From: Cytophagales bacterium WSM2-2
Lineage (GTDB): Bacteria; Bacteroidota; Bacteroidia; Cytophagales; Cyclobacteriaceae
Assembly (NCBI GenBank): GCA_015472025.1
Contig: BNHL01000001.1
Coordinates: 4,328,001-4,392,000 of the forward strand
Reading direction: 5' to 3'
DNA: 64,000 nt
Shown here: positions 1 to 8,987 of the stretch, in pieces
How positions within the stretch are numbered: position 1 is the stretch's first letter
Layout of the letters: each line of letters opens with the position of its first letter
Notes under the pieces: model-generated
What the model was told of the DNA's origin: nothing
Databases searched by the model: none
Seen by the model: only the letters and a program-made list of their open reading frames with translations
Translations under genes and position numbers: made by a program

Positions 1-1580
1 GTGATAATGGTTATGGTATCCGCGTCACGATGTATTATCCCTATGACAACGATGAAATGATGGGGCAGGGTGGAACACCTTATCCCGACACTGAACGGAG
101 AGATATTGCCCACTACAATGTAACCCCTGGCAATACACAGCTAGCCGCTCCCTTTAACCAAATGTACACCGGAATTGAGAGAGCGAACATTTGCATCTAC
201 TATATTCCTAAAATGTCGCTGTACAGTGGTGGCACAGGTGAAGAGCAGGCCGCCTTGAAAAGGCTACATGGTGAAGCATTAACTCTTCGTGCACAATACT
301 ACTATGAGCTTATCCGCAACTGGGGAGATGTGCCTGCACAGTTCCTTCCTTCCAGCTACGAAAAAGATCTTTTCAAATCACGTGAAGACAGAGATGTGAT
401 CTACGATCAACTGCTGACTGATCTGGAGCTTGCGGCAACGCTAGTACCCTGGAGAAGCCAGGTGCCCGTAGATGAACGCATTACACAAGGAGCTGTTCGT
501 GCGCTGAGAGCACGCATTGCGTTGGCAAAAGGTGGCTATTCATTGCGTTCGGACAATACCATGAAGCGTCCCTCTAACTATAAAGACTATTACCAGATTG
601 CCATGAACGAATGCCTCGCTGTAATGCAGTCAGGTGACCATCATTTAAACTCAAGCTATCAGTCTGTGTTTAAAGACGCCATTGCTGCACACACACTTGA
701 GCCCAATGGTGAGATACTTTGGGAAGTGGCGATGACAGGTGGAAGCAGTGCTACAGGCGACAGTAAATTCGCGTATTACAATGGTCCACGCGTGGCCGGA
801 AATGGAAACGGAGCCTTGACTATCCTACCAACTTACTTCTATTCTTTCGATGTAAACGATACACGCAGAGATGTGACTTGTGCACCTTATGATGTCAACC
901 TGGACGGAACCATTGCTGCAAGGACAGCAGCCACAATCGTGGATGGAAAATTCCGCAGAGATTGGATTACTAATCCCACACCATCACCTACTTCCACGCA
1001 GCAATATTTTGGACTTAACTGGCCCATGATCCGGTTTTCCGATGTGTTGCTGATGTATGCTGAAGCGGACAATGAAATAAATGGTGCTCCGAGTGGAGCT
1101 GCGATTATAGCTTTCGAGCAAGTACGTAAGCGTGCTTTTGGAAACGCTTCTATTGGCACAACACCAGCCGACTACAATGGTTTCTTTAATGCGATCGTGA
1201 ATGAGCGCTCCTGGGAATTGGGAGGCGAGGGAATCAGGAAGTACGATTTGATCCGCTGGAATATGCTCGGTCAAAAGATTGCAGACACAAAAGCCAAGCT
1301 TACACTGATGTATCAAAGCCTGCCTCCATACAATAACTATCCTACTACGATGTACTACAAAACAAATTCAGCCAGCTTGATCTGGCTTAACCCGCTCAAC
1401 CAACCGACACCTGCAGTACAACCGGCAGGTTCGACCAGCGTTTCGTGGATAGGAGCTAGCATTAACACGACAATACTTCAGTTTTATGCAGTTGCGTTTA
1501 CGCCTGGCAAGAATGAGTTATTACCTATAGCTACCAGCGTACTTAACTCCAATCCGAACCTGACACAAAACAATTTTTAA
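1..1580 (+). CDS. SusD/RagB-family outer-membrane glycan-binding lipoprotein, 5' partial (pectin locus)
   Basis: SusD-like proteins sit on the outer face of the outer membrane and hand oligosaccharides to a SusC TonB-dependent channel. The reading frame is open from base 3 of the window (DNGYGIRVT before the first internal Met at base 30), so the lipoprotein signal and the N-terminal TPR part lie upstream and are not seen. Family features visible are the TPR-like helical stretch with LKRLHGEALTLRAQYYYELI, the block RFSDVLLMYAEADNEING, and the C-terminal ERSWELGGEGIRKYDLIRWN typical of SusD C-terminal regions. The stop codon overlaps the next start by one base (TAATG), implying translational coupling. 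The SusC partner should lie directly upstream of the window. Substrate assignment to pectin is inferred from the genes that follow. Confidence 0.93.
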   Translation, partial: DNGYGIRVTMYYPYDNDEMMGQGGTPYPDTERRDIAHYNVTPGNTQLAAPFNQMYTGIERANICIYYIPKMSLYSGGTGEEQAALKRLHGEALTLRAQYYYELIRNWGDVPAQFLPSSYEKDLFKSREDRDVIYDQLLTDLELAATLVPWRSQVPVDERITQGAVRALRARIALAKGGYSLRSDNTMKRPSNYKDYYQIAMNECLAVMQSGDHHLNSSYQSVFKDAIAAHTLEPNGEILWEVAMTGGSSATGDSKFAYYNGPRVAGNGNGALTILPTYFYSFDVNDTRRDVTCAPYDVNLDGTIAARTAATIVDGKFRRDWITNPTPSPTSTQQYFGLNWPMIRFSDVLLMYAEADNEINGAPSGAAIIAFEQVRKRAFGNASIGTTPADYNGFFNAIVNERSWELGGEGIRKYDLIRWNMLGQKIADTKAKLTLMYQSLPPYNNYPTTMYYKTNSASLIWLNPLNQPTPAVQPAGSTSVSWIGASINTTILQFYAVAFTPGKNELLPIATSVLNSNPNLTQNNF

Positions 1581-3265
1581 TGAGGCTTAAAGACATGAAT
1601 GTTATGAAGAAGATCAATAACACATCGCGTTTTGCAATAGTAATTCTCCTGTTACTCACCATAGCGTGTAGTAAAAAGGAAACTGAGCTCGCCCTCTCGC
1701 GTCAATTTGCTCCGGCTAAAATCAGTTCCACCAATGCTGAAACCCAGGTTAGTTTGACATGGTCAGCGGCACTGTTTACGATCGCCGGTGATGTGAGCTA
1801 CGCGATAGAAATATCTGACAAAGTGGACGATTTTAGCAATCCGATATACACCACTACCACTTCGGATTTGACCGTGACGATCACGGACGAAACCCTCGTC
1901 ATAAAGAAAAATTATTACGCGAGGGTAAAGGCAGTTGGGAAAGGCAATACAGGCGATAGCAACTGGCTGATTAGTTCTTCCTTCAGAATACTTGGCGAAC
2001 AGTTTTTGGCACCGGTTACTATAGATAATGTGATCGACAAATCGGTCCGTTTGACGTGGAGGCAAAGTCCTGATTTGACCAAGATTGTTATTACACCTAC
2101 AGCGGGCGGAACTCCAATTGAAGTTAGCCTGACCGCTGCAGACTTGACTGCGATGGTCAAACAAGTGGATAATCTTGCACAGAAAACAGCTTATACAGCA
2201 GAGATTTTTGCAGGTGCAAAAACGAAGGGGGTTATCCCGTTTACAACCAAACCAAGTATTTCGGGTAATATCATTGATTTGTCCGGAACCACCGGAAACC
2301 CTGGGATACTAGCTACTACTCTTACTACGGCACCTTCAGGAAGTGTGATTGTTTTGAGGAGGGGTGAGCCGTATACTATGTCTGCATCCTTTTCATTTGG
2401 TAAATCACTCACGATTATAAGTGCACTTGGTTTTGGTAATAATTTGGCCACGATCAGGATGGCGGATCCAAGTACAGTAGCGACTACCGTTAGCTTCAAT
2501 TTCGTAGCAAGTAGCGTCATTGATTCATTGGTCTTTAAGGACCTAGTTATCAAAGGTGGGAGAGCAAACCTCGGAGGATACAACGCGGATTATGTTTTCA
2601 ATGCGAGTAATGCGGCAACCATAACTAAAATCAAATTTGATAACTGTACCATAAAAGTGTTGCGCGGAATATTGCGTCTTACAGCCACGGGCGGAGGGGG
2701 ACAGGTTACAAATTTCTCTATGAACAATTGCCTGATGGACAGTATTCGCGAATTTAATATTGTAACAGCCGGAACTAGTGTTATTCAGAATATTGCGATT
2801 ACGAATAGCACATTGTATAAGGCCAGGAAATTCATTGGTTTGACCATTGCCGGAAACAAATCTATCAGTATTAGCAATTGTACATTTAATGAAATGGTAG
2901 CAGGCGTTGCAGCAGCGACCCCGGCTAATTTCTTTATTGATTTAGGAAGCACATCAATTAATAGCCTTCCTAACGGCATATCAATCACTAATACTATTTT
3001 AGGAAATGTATGGTCCAATGAACCATCCACTACAGGGCCAGGCACAGTTATTGGCGGAATTAGGGCCGGAACGCAAACTCCAATCGTGGTGACAAATACC
3101 TACACTACTTCTGATTTTGTGAATACAACCAACCCGGTACCTGGTGTATCAGCTTACAGCGGAGCGGCAACAGCATTGTTCACCGATCCAAGCACTGGAA
3201 ATTTCAAGATCAAGGATAGCAACTTTGTGGGTAAAGCAAGCTCAGGCGATCCAAGATGGCGTTAG
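1580..3265 (+). CDS. Surface lipoprotein with FnIII-like modules and a right-handed beta-helix (DUF4957/DUF5123-like)
   Basis: The product is 561 aa and starts with a lipoprotein signal whose lipobox ends at Cys30 (LLLTIAC), so it is probably anchored in the outer membrane. Residues about 40-220 look like two fibronectin type III-type modules (VSLTWSAALF, VRLTWRQSPDL). Residues about 225-560 form a parallel beta-helix-like region with many short N/T/S-rich turns, resembling the DUF4957 plus DUF5123 pair found in pectin loci of Bacteroidota. No catalytic lyase motif was recognised, so a pectin-binding role is more likely than an enzyme, but this is inference. The ATG at 1580 overlaps the SusD stop by one base; ATG 1604 (MKKINNTS) is an alternative start that gives a more ordinary signal peptide. 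A terminator-like hairpin follows. Confidence 0.85.
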   Translation: MRLKDMNVMKKINNTSRFAIVILLLLTIACSKKETELALSRQFAPAKISSTNAETQVSLTWSAALFTIAGDVSYAIEISDKVDDFSNPIYTTTTSDLTVTITDETLVIKKNYYARVKAVGKGNTGDSNWLISSSFRILGEQFLAPVTIDNVIDKSVRLTWRQSPDLTKIVITPTAGGTPIEVSLTAADLTAMVKQVDNLAQKTAYTAEIFAGAKTKGVIPFTTKPSISGNIIDLSGTTGNPGILATTLTTAPSGSVIVLRRGEPYTMSASFSFGKSLTIISALGFGNNLATIRMADPSTVATTVSFNFVASSVIDSLVFKDLVIKGGRANLGGYNADYVFNASNAATITKIKFDNCTIKVLRGILRLTATGGGGQVTNFSMNNCLMDSIREFNIVTAGTSVIQNIAITNSTLYKARKFIGLTIAGNKSISISNCTFNEMVAGVAAATPANFFIDLGSTSINSLPNGISITNTILGNVWSNEPSTTGPGTVIGGIRAGTQTPIVVTNTYTTSDFVNTTNPVPGVSAYSGAATALFTDPSTGNFKIKDSNFVGKASSGDPRWR

Positions 3266-3289
3266 TTTTGATTAGGGTTTAAGTTTCTT

Positions 3290-3322
3290 AAAGTGTGACT
3301 GGAGGGTCACACTTTTCATTTC
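3290..3322 (+). terminator. Rho-independent-like terminator or attenuator inside the pectin locus
   Basis: Perfect 10-bp stem AAAGTGTGAC (3290-3299) and GTCACACTTT (3306-3315) with a 6-base TGGAGG loop, followed by T-rich sequence. It separates the binding-protein genes (SusD, DUF5123) from the enzyme genes. The T-run is short and interrupted by a C, so partial read-through is likely. Confidence 0.7.
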
Positions 3323-3335
3323 AAAATAGTTAGAT

Positions 3336-4085
3336 ATGAATTTGAAAAGCATAAGTCTGATTTGTCTGATGTTAGGACTCATTCAACCGGGGCCTAAAAA
3401 AATAACAGTGTACCTGATTGGAGACTCCACAATGTCTATTAAAAAGACGGAAGCGTACCCTGAAACCGGATGGGGTATGCCCTTCACGTATTTTTTTGAT
3501 TCTACCGTGACGATAGACAACCGTGCCCGAAATGGCAGAAGCACTCGCTCATTTCTTGCTGAAGGATTATGGCAGCCCGTTGCTGATCGACTGAAAGAAG
3601 GAGACTACGTGTTCATTCAATTTGGTCACAACGATGAATCGAAAGAGAAGGGTGAGCGCTATGCAACACCGGAAGAGTATAAAAACAACCTGATTAAATT
3701 TGTTAACGAAACGAGGGCAAAGAAAGCCAATCCGATTTTGCTCAGTCCTGTGACACGTAGAAAATTTAAAGAAGGACAAATTCAAGAAACGCATAAAGAA
3801 TACTCTCCTTTGGTGGCCGAAGTTGCGAAACAAATGAATGTGCCTTTTCTCGACATGGATACCAAAAGTCGCGAGTTGCTTCAAAGCTGGGGGGAAGAGA
3901 AATCTAAATTACTTTTTCTTCAGTTAGCTCCCGGGGAGCATCCTAATTACCCGGAAGGGAAAATTGACAACACTCACTTCAACGAAATGGGAGCGCGGCT
4001 GATCGCTCAGATTACATTGAATGAAATTAAGAACCAGAAAATCGAACTTGCCGATAGAATTGTAAAACCAGTTATAAAGAAATGA
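3336..4085 (+). CDS. Rhamnogalacturonan/pectin acetylesterase, SGNH hydrolase (CE12-like)
   Basis: A 249-aa GDSL/SGNH hydrolase predicted to remove acetyl groups from pectin (rhamnogalacturonan acetylesterase type). The four SGNH blocks are visible: nucleophile Ser31 in VYLIGDSTMS, the Gly-containing NGRSTRSF block (residues 67-73), Asn99 in FGHND, and the Asp211-x-x-His214 pair in DNTHFNEMG. The N-terminus (MNLKSISLICLMLGLIQPG) is a short signal peptide, consistent with export to the periplasm. The length matches CE12 enzymes such as RhgT/YesT. Its last four bases overlap the start of the following pectinesterase (ATGA), so the two are coupled. Assignment to family CE12 is from motif recognition and context. 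Confidence 0.88.
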   Translation: MNLKSISLICLMLGLIQPGPKKITVYLIGDSTMSIKKTEAYPETGWGMPFTYFFDSTVTIDNRARNGRSTRSFLAEGLWQPVADRLKEGDYVFIQFGHNDESKEKGERYATPEEYKNNLIKFVNETRAKKANPILLSPVTRRKFKEGQIQETHKEYSPLVAEVAKQMNVPFLDMDTKSRELLQSWGEEKSKLLFLQLAPGEHPNYPEGKIDNTHFNEMGARLIAQITLNEIKNQKIELADRIVKPVIKK

Positions 4086-5032
4086 GACGACTCAGTATCT
4101 TTTTGATTTTTATTTCATTCAATGCTGCAGTAGCACAGAAGAAAATAACTGTGGCGCAGGATGGAAGTGGGGATTACAAAACAGTGCAGCAAGCCTTTGA
4201 TGCTATTCCTTCAAAAAACAAGAAGCCTGTTAGCATCTTCATAAAGAAAGGAATTTATAAAGAGCGCCTTGTTCTCGATACGCTTAAAGATTATGTGACA
4301 CTGATTGGAGAGGACAAAGATCAAACCGTCCTCACCTACAATAATCATACAGGCACCATTCTTCCCAATGGAGACACAGTGAATACCTGGACATCCGCCA
4401 GTTTTTTTATTTATGCTTCTCATTTCAGAGCTGAGAACATCACGTATGAAAACAATGCTGGTTTTACCGCAGGACAGGCAGTGGCGGTTCGTGCAATCGG
4501 TGATCAACTCTCCTTTTTCAATTGCCGTTTTGTTGGCTTCCAGGATGTATTGTTTTGCAGTGGCGCAGGCAGCAGGCAGTACTACAAAGATTGCTACATT
4601 GAAGGCACTACTGATTTTATCTTCGGAGCAGCGACTGTTGTATTTCAAAACTGTCATATTCACAGCAAGAAAAAATCACATGTGACGGCTGCTTCCACAC
4701 CAAAAGAAATCAAGTATGGATTTGTATTCTTTGACTGCAAACTCACGGGAGATTCAGGTTTAAAAGATGTTTCCCTCGGAAGACCCTGGAGACCTTATGG
4801 CAGCGTGACGTATATCCGGTGCGAGATGGCAGATCACATCTTAGCAGAAGGCTGGAATAACTGGCGTAATCCTGAAAATGAAAAGACAGCCCGTTATGCC
4901 GAATACAAAAGCTCTGGCCCGGGAGGAGACGCCAATGCCAGGTTCAAATGGATAAAGCAATTGAATGACGAGGAAGTAAAGACTTATACGTTGAAGAATA
5001 TTTTTAACGGTTGGAATCCGGAGAAGAAATGA
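4082..5032 (+). CDS. Pectin methylesterase (CE8), first copy
   Basis: A 316-aa pectinesterase that hydrolyses methyl esters of homogalacturonan to give polygalacturonate and methanol. It has a signal peptide (cleavage near Ala18-Gln19) followed by the usual VAQDGSGDYKTVQQA opening. The catalytic set is complete: Gln132 (GQAVA), Gln154 and Asp155 (GFQDVL), Asp178 (TDFIFG) and Arg234 (LGRPW). The fold is a right-handed beta-helix of normal length. The gene overlaps the upstream acetylesterase and the downstream GH43 by four bases each, so it is in the middle of a tightly coupled operon. A second CE8 lies at 8023; that copy has the classical QDTL sequence where this one has QDVL. Confidence 0.95.
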   Translation: MRRLSIFLIFISFNAAVAQKKITVAQDGSGDYKTVQQAFDAIPSKNKKPVSIFIKKGIYKERLVLDTLKDYVTLIGEDKDQTVLTYNNHTGTILPNGDTVNTWTSASFFIYASHFRAENITYENNAGFTAGQAVAVRAIGDQLSFFNCRFVGFQDVLFCSGAGSRQYYKDCYIEGTTDFIFGAATVVFQNCHIHSKKKSHVTAASTPKEIKYGFVFFDCKLTGDSGLKDVSLGRPWRPYGSVTYIRCEMADHILAEGWNNWRNPENEKTARYAEYKSSGPGGDANARFKWIKQLNDEEVKTYTLKNIFNGWNPEKK

Positions 5033-6645
5033 AGCATATTCTTCTGCTAATCGGCTGCTGTTTTGCAACGAGTCTTTTCCCGCAAGACAACTACGTATCA
5101 CAAGTGTGGGCAGCTGACTTGGGAAATGGTTCCTATAAAAATCCGGTTCTTCACGCTGACTATTCCGATCCGGATGCAATAAGAGTAGGTGATGATTTTT
5201 ATATGACTGCTTCCAGTTTCGATGCTGTCCCAGGCTTGCCGATACTTCATTCCAAAGACTTAGTGAATTGGCGCATTATTGGGCATGCATTGAAACGCCA
5301 GGTACCGGTCGAATACTATTCAAAGACACAGCACGGAAATGGTGTGTGGGCTCCAGCGATTCGCTATCATAACAACGAGTTTTATATTTATTATCCAGAT
5401 CCTGATTTTGGTATTTATATGGTCAAGTCGAAAGCACCTGAAGTTGGATGGAGCGAACCTGTTTTAGTCGAAGGAGGAAAAGGTTTGATCGATCCATGCC
5501 CGCTTTGGGATGGGGATGGAAAAAATTACCTGGTACACGCTTATGCCGGAAGTAGAGCGGGCATCAAAAGTGTATTGGTTATAAAGCGACTAAGCGAAGA
5601 TGGATCTCGCGTGATCGATGAGGGGAAAATCATTTATGATGGTCATGAAATCGATCCCACGATTGAAGGTCCGAAGTTTTATAAGCGAAACGGGTATTAC
5701 TACATATTCGCGCCTGCTGGTGGAGTTTCAACCGGATGGCAATTAGCCTTGCGATCGAAAAACATTTACGGACCCTACGAAAGAAAAATTATAATGGACC
5801 GGGGATCGACCAGTATCAATGGTCCGCATCAAGGTGCCTGGGTGAACACAGCATCGGGTGAAGATTGGTTTCTGCATTTTCAGGATAAGGAAGTTTATGG
5901 GCGTGTAGTTCATCTTCAGCCAATGACTTGGAAGAATGATTGGCCGATTACTGGATTCGATAAAGACGGTGATGGTAAAGGCGAACCGGTTTCCACTTAC
6001 AAAAAGCCTGACGTTGGGAAATTTCCGATACATACTCCGGCAGAGAGTGACGAATTCAATTCAGGAAAACTGGGACTTCAATGGCAATGGCAAGCGAACC
6101 CCAAATCGACCTGGTACTTTTTGAATGAGTCAACAGGCTCGCTGCGGCTGTACTCACAAATGGAGTTACCTGAAGCACGGAATTTGTGGGAAGTTCCAAA
6201 TCTATTGATGCAAAAATTTCCGTCTGAGGAATTTACGGTAATAACTAAGATGGTGTTTCATCCGAATACAAAATTGGAAGGTGAAAAGGCCGGATTGTTA
6301 GTAATGGGGCAGAGCTATGCACACCTGTCGCTGAAGAGCACAAAAACTGGTACCCAACTCGTATATGCGGTTGCAAAGGGGGCAGATGCCGGTAATGCAG
6401 AAGAAGAGATTATTATTTCTCCAGCAAAGAAACAGGAAATCGTCCTGCGTATTACTGTTGCAAAAGGAGGGATGTGTACATTCAGTTATAGCTGGGATGG
6501 TGAGAAATACGAGAGCATTAATGATACATTTCAAGCCAAAGCCGGAAAATGGATTGGCGCGAAAATTGGTTTGTATTGTACAAGATCTTCTCAGACCAAT
6601 GACTCAGGTTATGTCGATATCGACTGGTTTAGAGTTATGAAGTAA
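5029..6645 (+). CDS. GH43 glycosidase with C-terminal beta-sandwich (arabinosidase/xylosidase type)
   Basis: ATG 5029 was chosen because it makes an ATGA overlap with the preceding stop and is followed directly by a signal peptide (MKHILLLIGCCFATSLFPQ); an upstream in-frame ATG at 5011 is less likely. The 538-aa product has an N-terminal five-bladed propeller with the three GH43 carboxylates: Asp47 (YSDPDA, general base), Asp155 (LIDPCP, pKa modulator) and Glu213 (IEGP, general acid). From about residue 340 a concanavalin-like sandwich follows (ESDEFNSGKLGLQWQW), as in GH43 subfamilies with a beta-xylosidase C-terminal domain. In this locus the probable targets are arabinose- or xylose-containing pectin side chains. 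Exact specificity cannot be read from the sequence. Confidence 0.88.
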   Translation: MKHILLLIGCCFATSLFPQDNYVSQVWAADLGNGSYKNPVLHADYSDPDAIRVGDDFYMTASSFDAVPGLPILHSKDLVNWRIIGHALKRQVPVEYYSKTQHGNGVWAPAIRYHNNEFYIYYPDPDFGIYMVKSKAPEVGWSEPVLVEGGKGLIDPCPLWDGDGKNYLVHAYAGSRAGIKSVLVIKRLSEDGSRVIDEGKIIYDGHEIDPTIEGPKFYKRNGYYYIFAPAGGVSTGWQLALRSKNIYGPYERKIIMDRGSTSINGPHQGAWVNTASGEDWFLHFQDKEVYGRVVHLQPMTWKNDWPITGFDKDGDGKGEPVSTYKKPDVGKFPIHTPAESDEFNSGKLGLQWQWQANPKSTWYFLNESTGSLRLYSQMELPEARNLWEVPNLLMQKFPSEEFTVITKMVFHPNTKLEGEKAGLLVMGQSYAHLSLKSTKTGTQLVYAVAKGADAGNAEEEIIISPAKKQEIVLRITVAKGGMCTFSYSWDGEKYESINDTFQAKAGKWIGAKIGLYCTRSSQTNDSGYVDIDWFRVMK

Positions 6646-6676
6646 TGGACGATTGAATATTTGAAATGAATTGAGA

Positions 6677-8026
6677 ATGATAAACCGGATTTTCTTACTG
6701 TCTTGTCTTTGTTGGGTTTCTTGTGTTTCTGATAACTCTATTTCGTCAGCGCAAGATGTTAAGACCGAAGGTGCGCTGGCCTTTCCCGGAGCTGATGGCT
6801 TTGGCAAATACACTACTGGTGGTCGTGGTGGCAAGGTCTATGTCGTAAGCAATCTCAATGATGACGGGCCTGGCAGCTTGCGGGAAGCCATTCTCAAAAA
6901 AGAAACTCGCATTATCGTATTTGCAGTCTCAGGAACGATCGCCTTGAAATCAGCTTTGAACATTAGCAGTCCAAACGTAACTATTGCAGGACAATCTGCT
7001 CCCGGTGATGGAATTTGCATTCGTAATTACCCGGTGAAGATAATTGCTGATAATGTGATCGTTCGGTTTATCCGTTTCCGCCTGGGTGATGAAGCACGGC
7101 AGCAGGAGGATTCTTTTTCCGGAAACAGCCGCAACAAAAATATTATTATTGATCACTGCTCCATGAGTTGGGCTGTGGATGAGTGTGCTTCCTTTTATCG
7201 CAACAAAAATTTCACGCTCCAGTGGTGCATTATCTCGGAGAGTCTCAACCATTCAGTTCATGAAAAAGGAGATCATGGTTATGGTGGCATTTGGGGAGGT
7301 GAGGGTGCAACATTTCACCACAATTTGCTGGCAAGCCACACGAGTCGCCTTCCACGGTTCAGTGGATCATCAACAACACCTAATTCTCCTGAAGAGCTCG
7401 TAGACTTTACTAACAATGTGATCTACAATTGGGAAGGGAACAGTACTTATGGTGGAGAGAAAGGCAGGTACAACATGGTTGGCAATTATTATAAGCCAGG
7501 CCCGGCCACGAAGTCGTCAAGGCCATGGATGCTTAATCCGTTCTCACCGGTGGGAAAATTTTTTCTCTATGGAAATTATTTCTTCAAGGATGACGTGATC
7601 ACCAAAAACAACTGGCGCGGTGTGAAATTCGATCACCCTGACTCAGCCCGTGCGACTGTACCTTTCACCGTGACATTCCTTCCGCAACAAAGCGCAGCAG
7701 ATGCTTTTGAAGAAGTGTTGAAATATGCAGGCGCGAGCTACAGGCGTGATCCGATCGACAGCCGGATAGTGGATGAAGTGCGAAGCGGCAAGTCCGTTAA
7801 AGGAAAAAAAAGAAACGGCATTATTGATTCACAACGCGAAGTTGGAGGTTGGCCGGAACTGAAACAACTTACGCCATTAGCTGATGCCGACCAGGATGGG
7901 ATGCCTGACGATTGGGAGACAAAAAATCACCTTGATCCAAAAGATGCAGGTGATGCAGGCCGGTTTGATTTGAGCAAAGGCTATAGCAACATTGAAGTGT
8001 ACCTTAACGAATTGGTGAAGCAATGA
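6677..8026 (+). CDS. Pectate lyase, polysaccharide lyase family 1-like, with C-terminal Ca-binding segment
   Basis: A pectate lyase cleaves polygalacturonate by beta-elimination. The start was placed at ATG 6677 rather than at the upstream TTG 6671. The N-terminus is a signal peptide, possibly of lipoprotein type (Cys16, atypical lipobox). The FPGADGFGKYTTGGRGGKVY opening, the beta-helix block NIIIDHCSMSWAVDE and the Arg-rich strand SRLPRFSG are typical of Bacteroidota PL1 lyases. The C-terminal 50 residues carry DADQDGMPDDWE, an Asp-rich calcium-binding motif, with a GYSNIEVYLN tail common in these lyases. It follows the GH43 by about 30 bp and overlaps the next CE8 gene by four bases (ATGA). 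Confidence 0.9.
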   Translation: MINRIFLLSCLCWVSCVSDNSISSAQDVKTEGALAFPGADGFGKYTTGGRGGKVYVVSNLNDDGPGSLREAILKKETRIIVFAVSGTIALKSALNISSPNVTIAGQSAPGDGICIRNYPVKIIADNVIVRFIRFRLGDEARQQEDSFSGNSRNKNIIIDHCSMSWAVDECASFYRNKNFTLQWCIISESLNHSVHEKGDHGYGGIWGGEGATFHHNLLASHTSRLPRFSGSSTTPNSPEELVDFTNNVIYNWEGNSTYGGEKGRYNMVGNYYKPGPATKSSRPWMLNPFSPVGKFFLYGNYFFKDDVITKNNWRGVKFDHPDSARATVPFTVTFLPQQSAADAFEEVLKYAGASYRRDPIDSRIVDEVRSGKSVKGKKRNGIIDSQREVGGWPELKQLTPLADADQDGMPDDWETKNHLDPKDAGDAGRFDLSKGYSNIEVYLNELVKQ

Positions 8027-8976
8027 AGAAATTGCTGGCGTTATTGTTTTTTGTTCTTTGTGCTGAACTGCAAGCTCAAAAGTCTGCTTACGATTTTGTG
8101 GTTGCCAAAGATGGTTCAGGAAATTTTGTGACGGTGCAAGAAGCTTTCAATGCTGTTCCCGATTTTAGAAAAAATACGACTACCATTTTCGTAAAAAACG
8201 GAACTTACAAAGAGAAGCTTATTTTGGCCGGATCAAAGACGAATGTGCGACTGACCGGTGAGGATGTGCTGAAGACGATTATAACGTATGATGATTTTGC
8301 TCTGAAGAAGAACAAGTTTGGTGAGGAGATAGGCACAACCGGGTCGACCAGTTTCTACGCTTTTGGTGATGGGTTTACTGCGGAGAATCTGACTTTTGAA
8401 AACTCATCAGGGCCTGTAGGACAAGCGGTGGCGGTTCGCGTAGATGGAGACATGACCAGGTTTATCAACTGCAGGTTTATTGGATTCCAGGATACGCTTT
8501 ATCCGCATGGCGAGAAGAGCAGGCAATACTATAAAGATTGCTACATTGAAGGAACAGTGGATTATATTTTCGGATGGTCGACAGCCGTGTTTGAAAATTG
8601 TACGATTCATACTAAGAAAAATGGCCTCTATGTCACAGCTGCCTCCACCCTGGAAAATACACCGTATGGTTTTGTATTCATCAATTGTAAAATCACCGGT
8701 GATGCTCCTGAGGCTTCGATTTATTTAGGAAGGCCTTGGCGGCCTTTTGCCAAAACAGTGTTCATTAACTGCTCACTCGATAAAATAATCAAACCTGAAG
8801 GTTGGCATAACTGGAACAAACCTGACGCAGAAAAAACTTCATTCTATGCCGAATATAAATCGACAGGAGCGGGAGCGAATGAAAAATCAAGAGTGGCATG
8901 GTCACATCAATTGACGGACGATGAAGTGAAGAATTATACTTTGGAAAAAATATTTGGTGACTGGAAAGTAAATTAA
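8023..8976 (+). CDS. Pectin methylesterase (CE8), second copy
   Basis: A 317-aa pectinesterase with signal peptide MKKLLALLFFVLCAELQAQ. Catalytic residues are complete: Gln134 (GQAVA), Gln156 and Asp157 (GFQDTL), Asp180 (VDYIFG) and Arg237 (LGRPW). It is clearly paralogous to the CE8 at 4082 but divergent over the whole length, so the duplication is not recent. Two CE8 enzymes in one locus could reflect different methylation patterns or processive versus random modes of action, which is inference. The gene overlaps the pectate lyase by four bases and is followed 11 bp later by the polygalacturonase. Confidence 0.95.
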   Translation: MKKLLALLFFVLCAELQAQKSAYDFVVAKDGSGNFVTVQEAFNAVPDFRKNTTTIFVKNGTYKEKLILAGSKTNVRLTGEDVLKTIITYDDFALKKNKFGEEIGTTGSTSFYAFGDGFTAENLTFENSSGPVGQAVAVRVDGDMTRFINCRFIGFQDTLYPHGEKSRQYYKDCYIEGTVDYIFGWSTAVFENCTIHTKKNGLYVTAASTLENTPYGFVFINCKITGDAPEASIYLGRPWRPFAKTVFINCSLDKIIKPEGWHNWNKPDAEKTSFYAEYKSTGAGANEKSRVAWSHQLTDDEVKNYTLEKIFGDWKVN

Positions 8977-8987
8977 ATCTTATTTGT

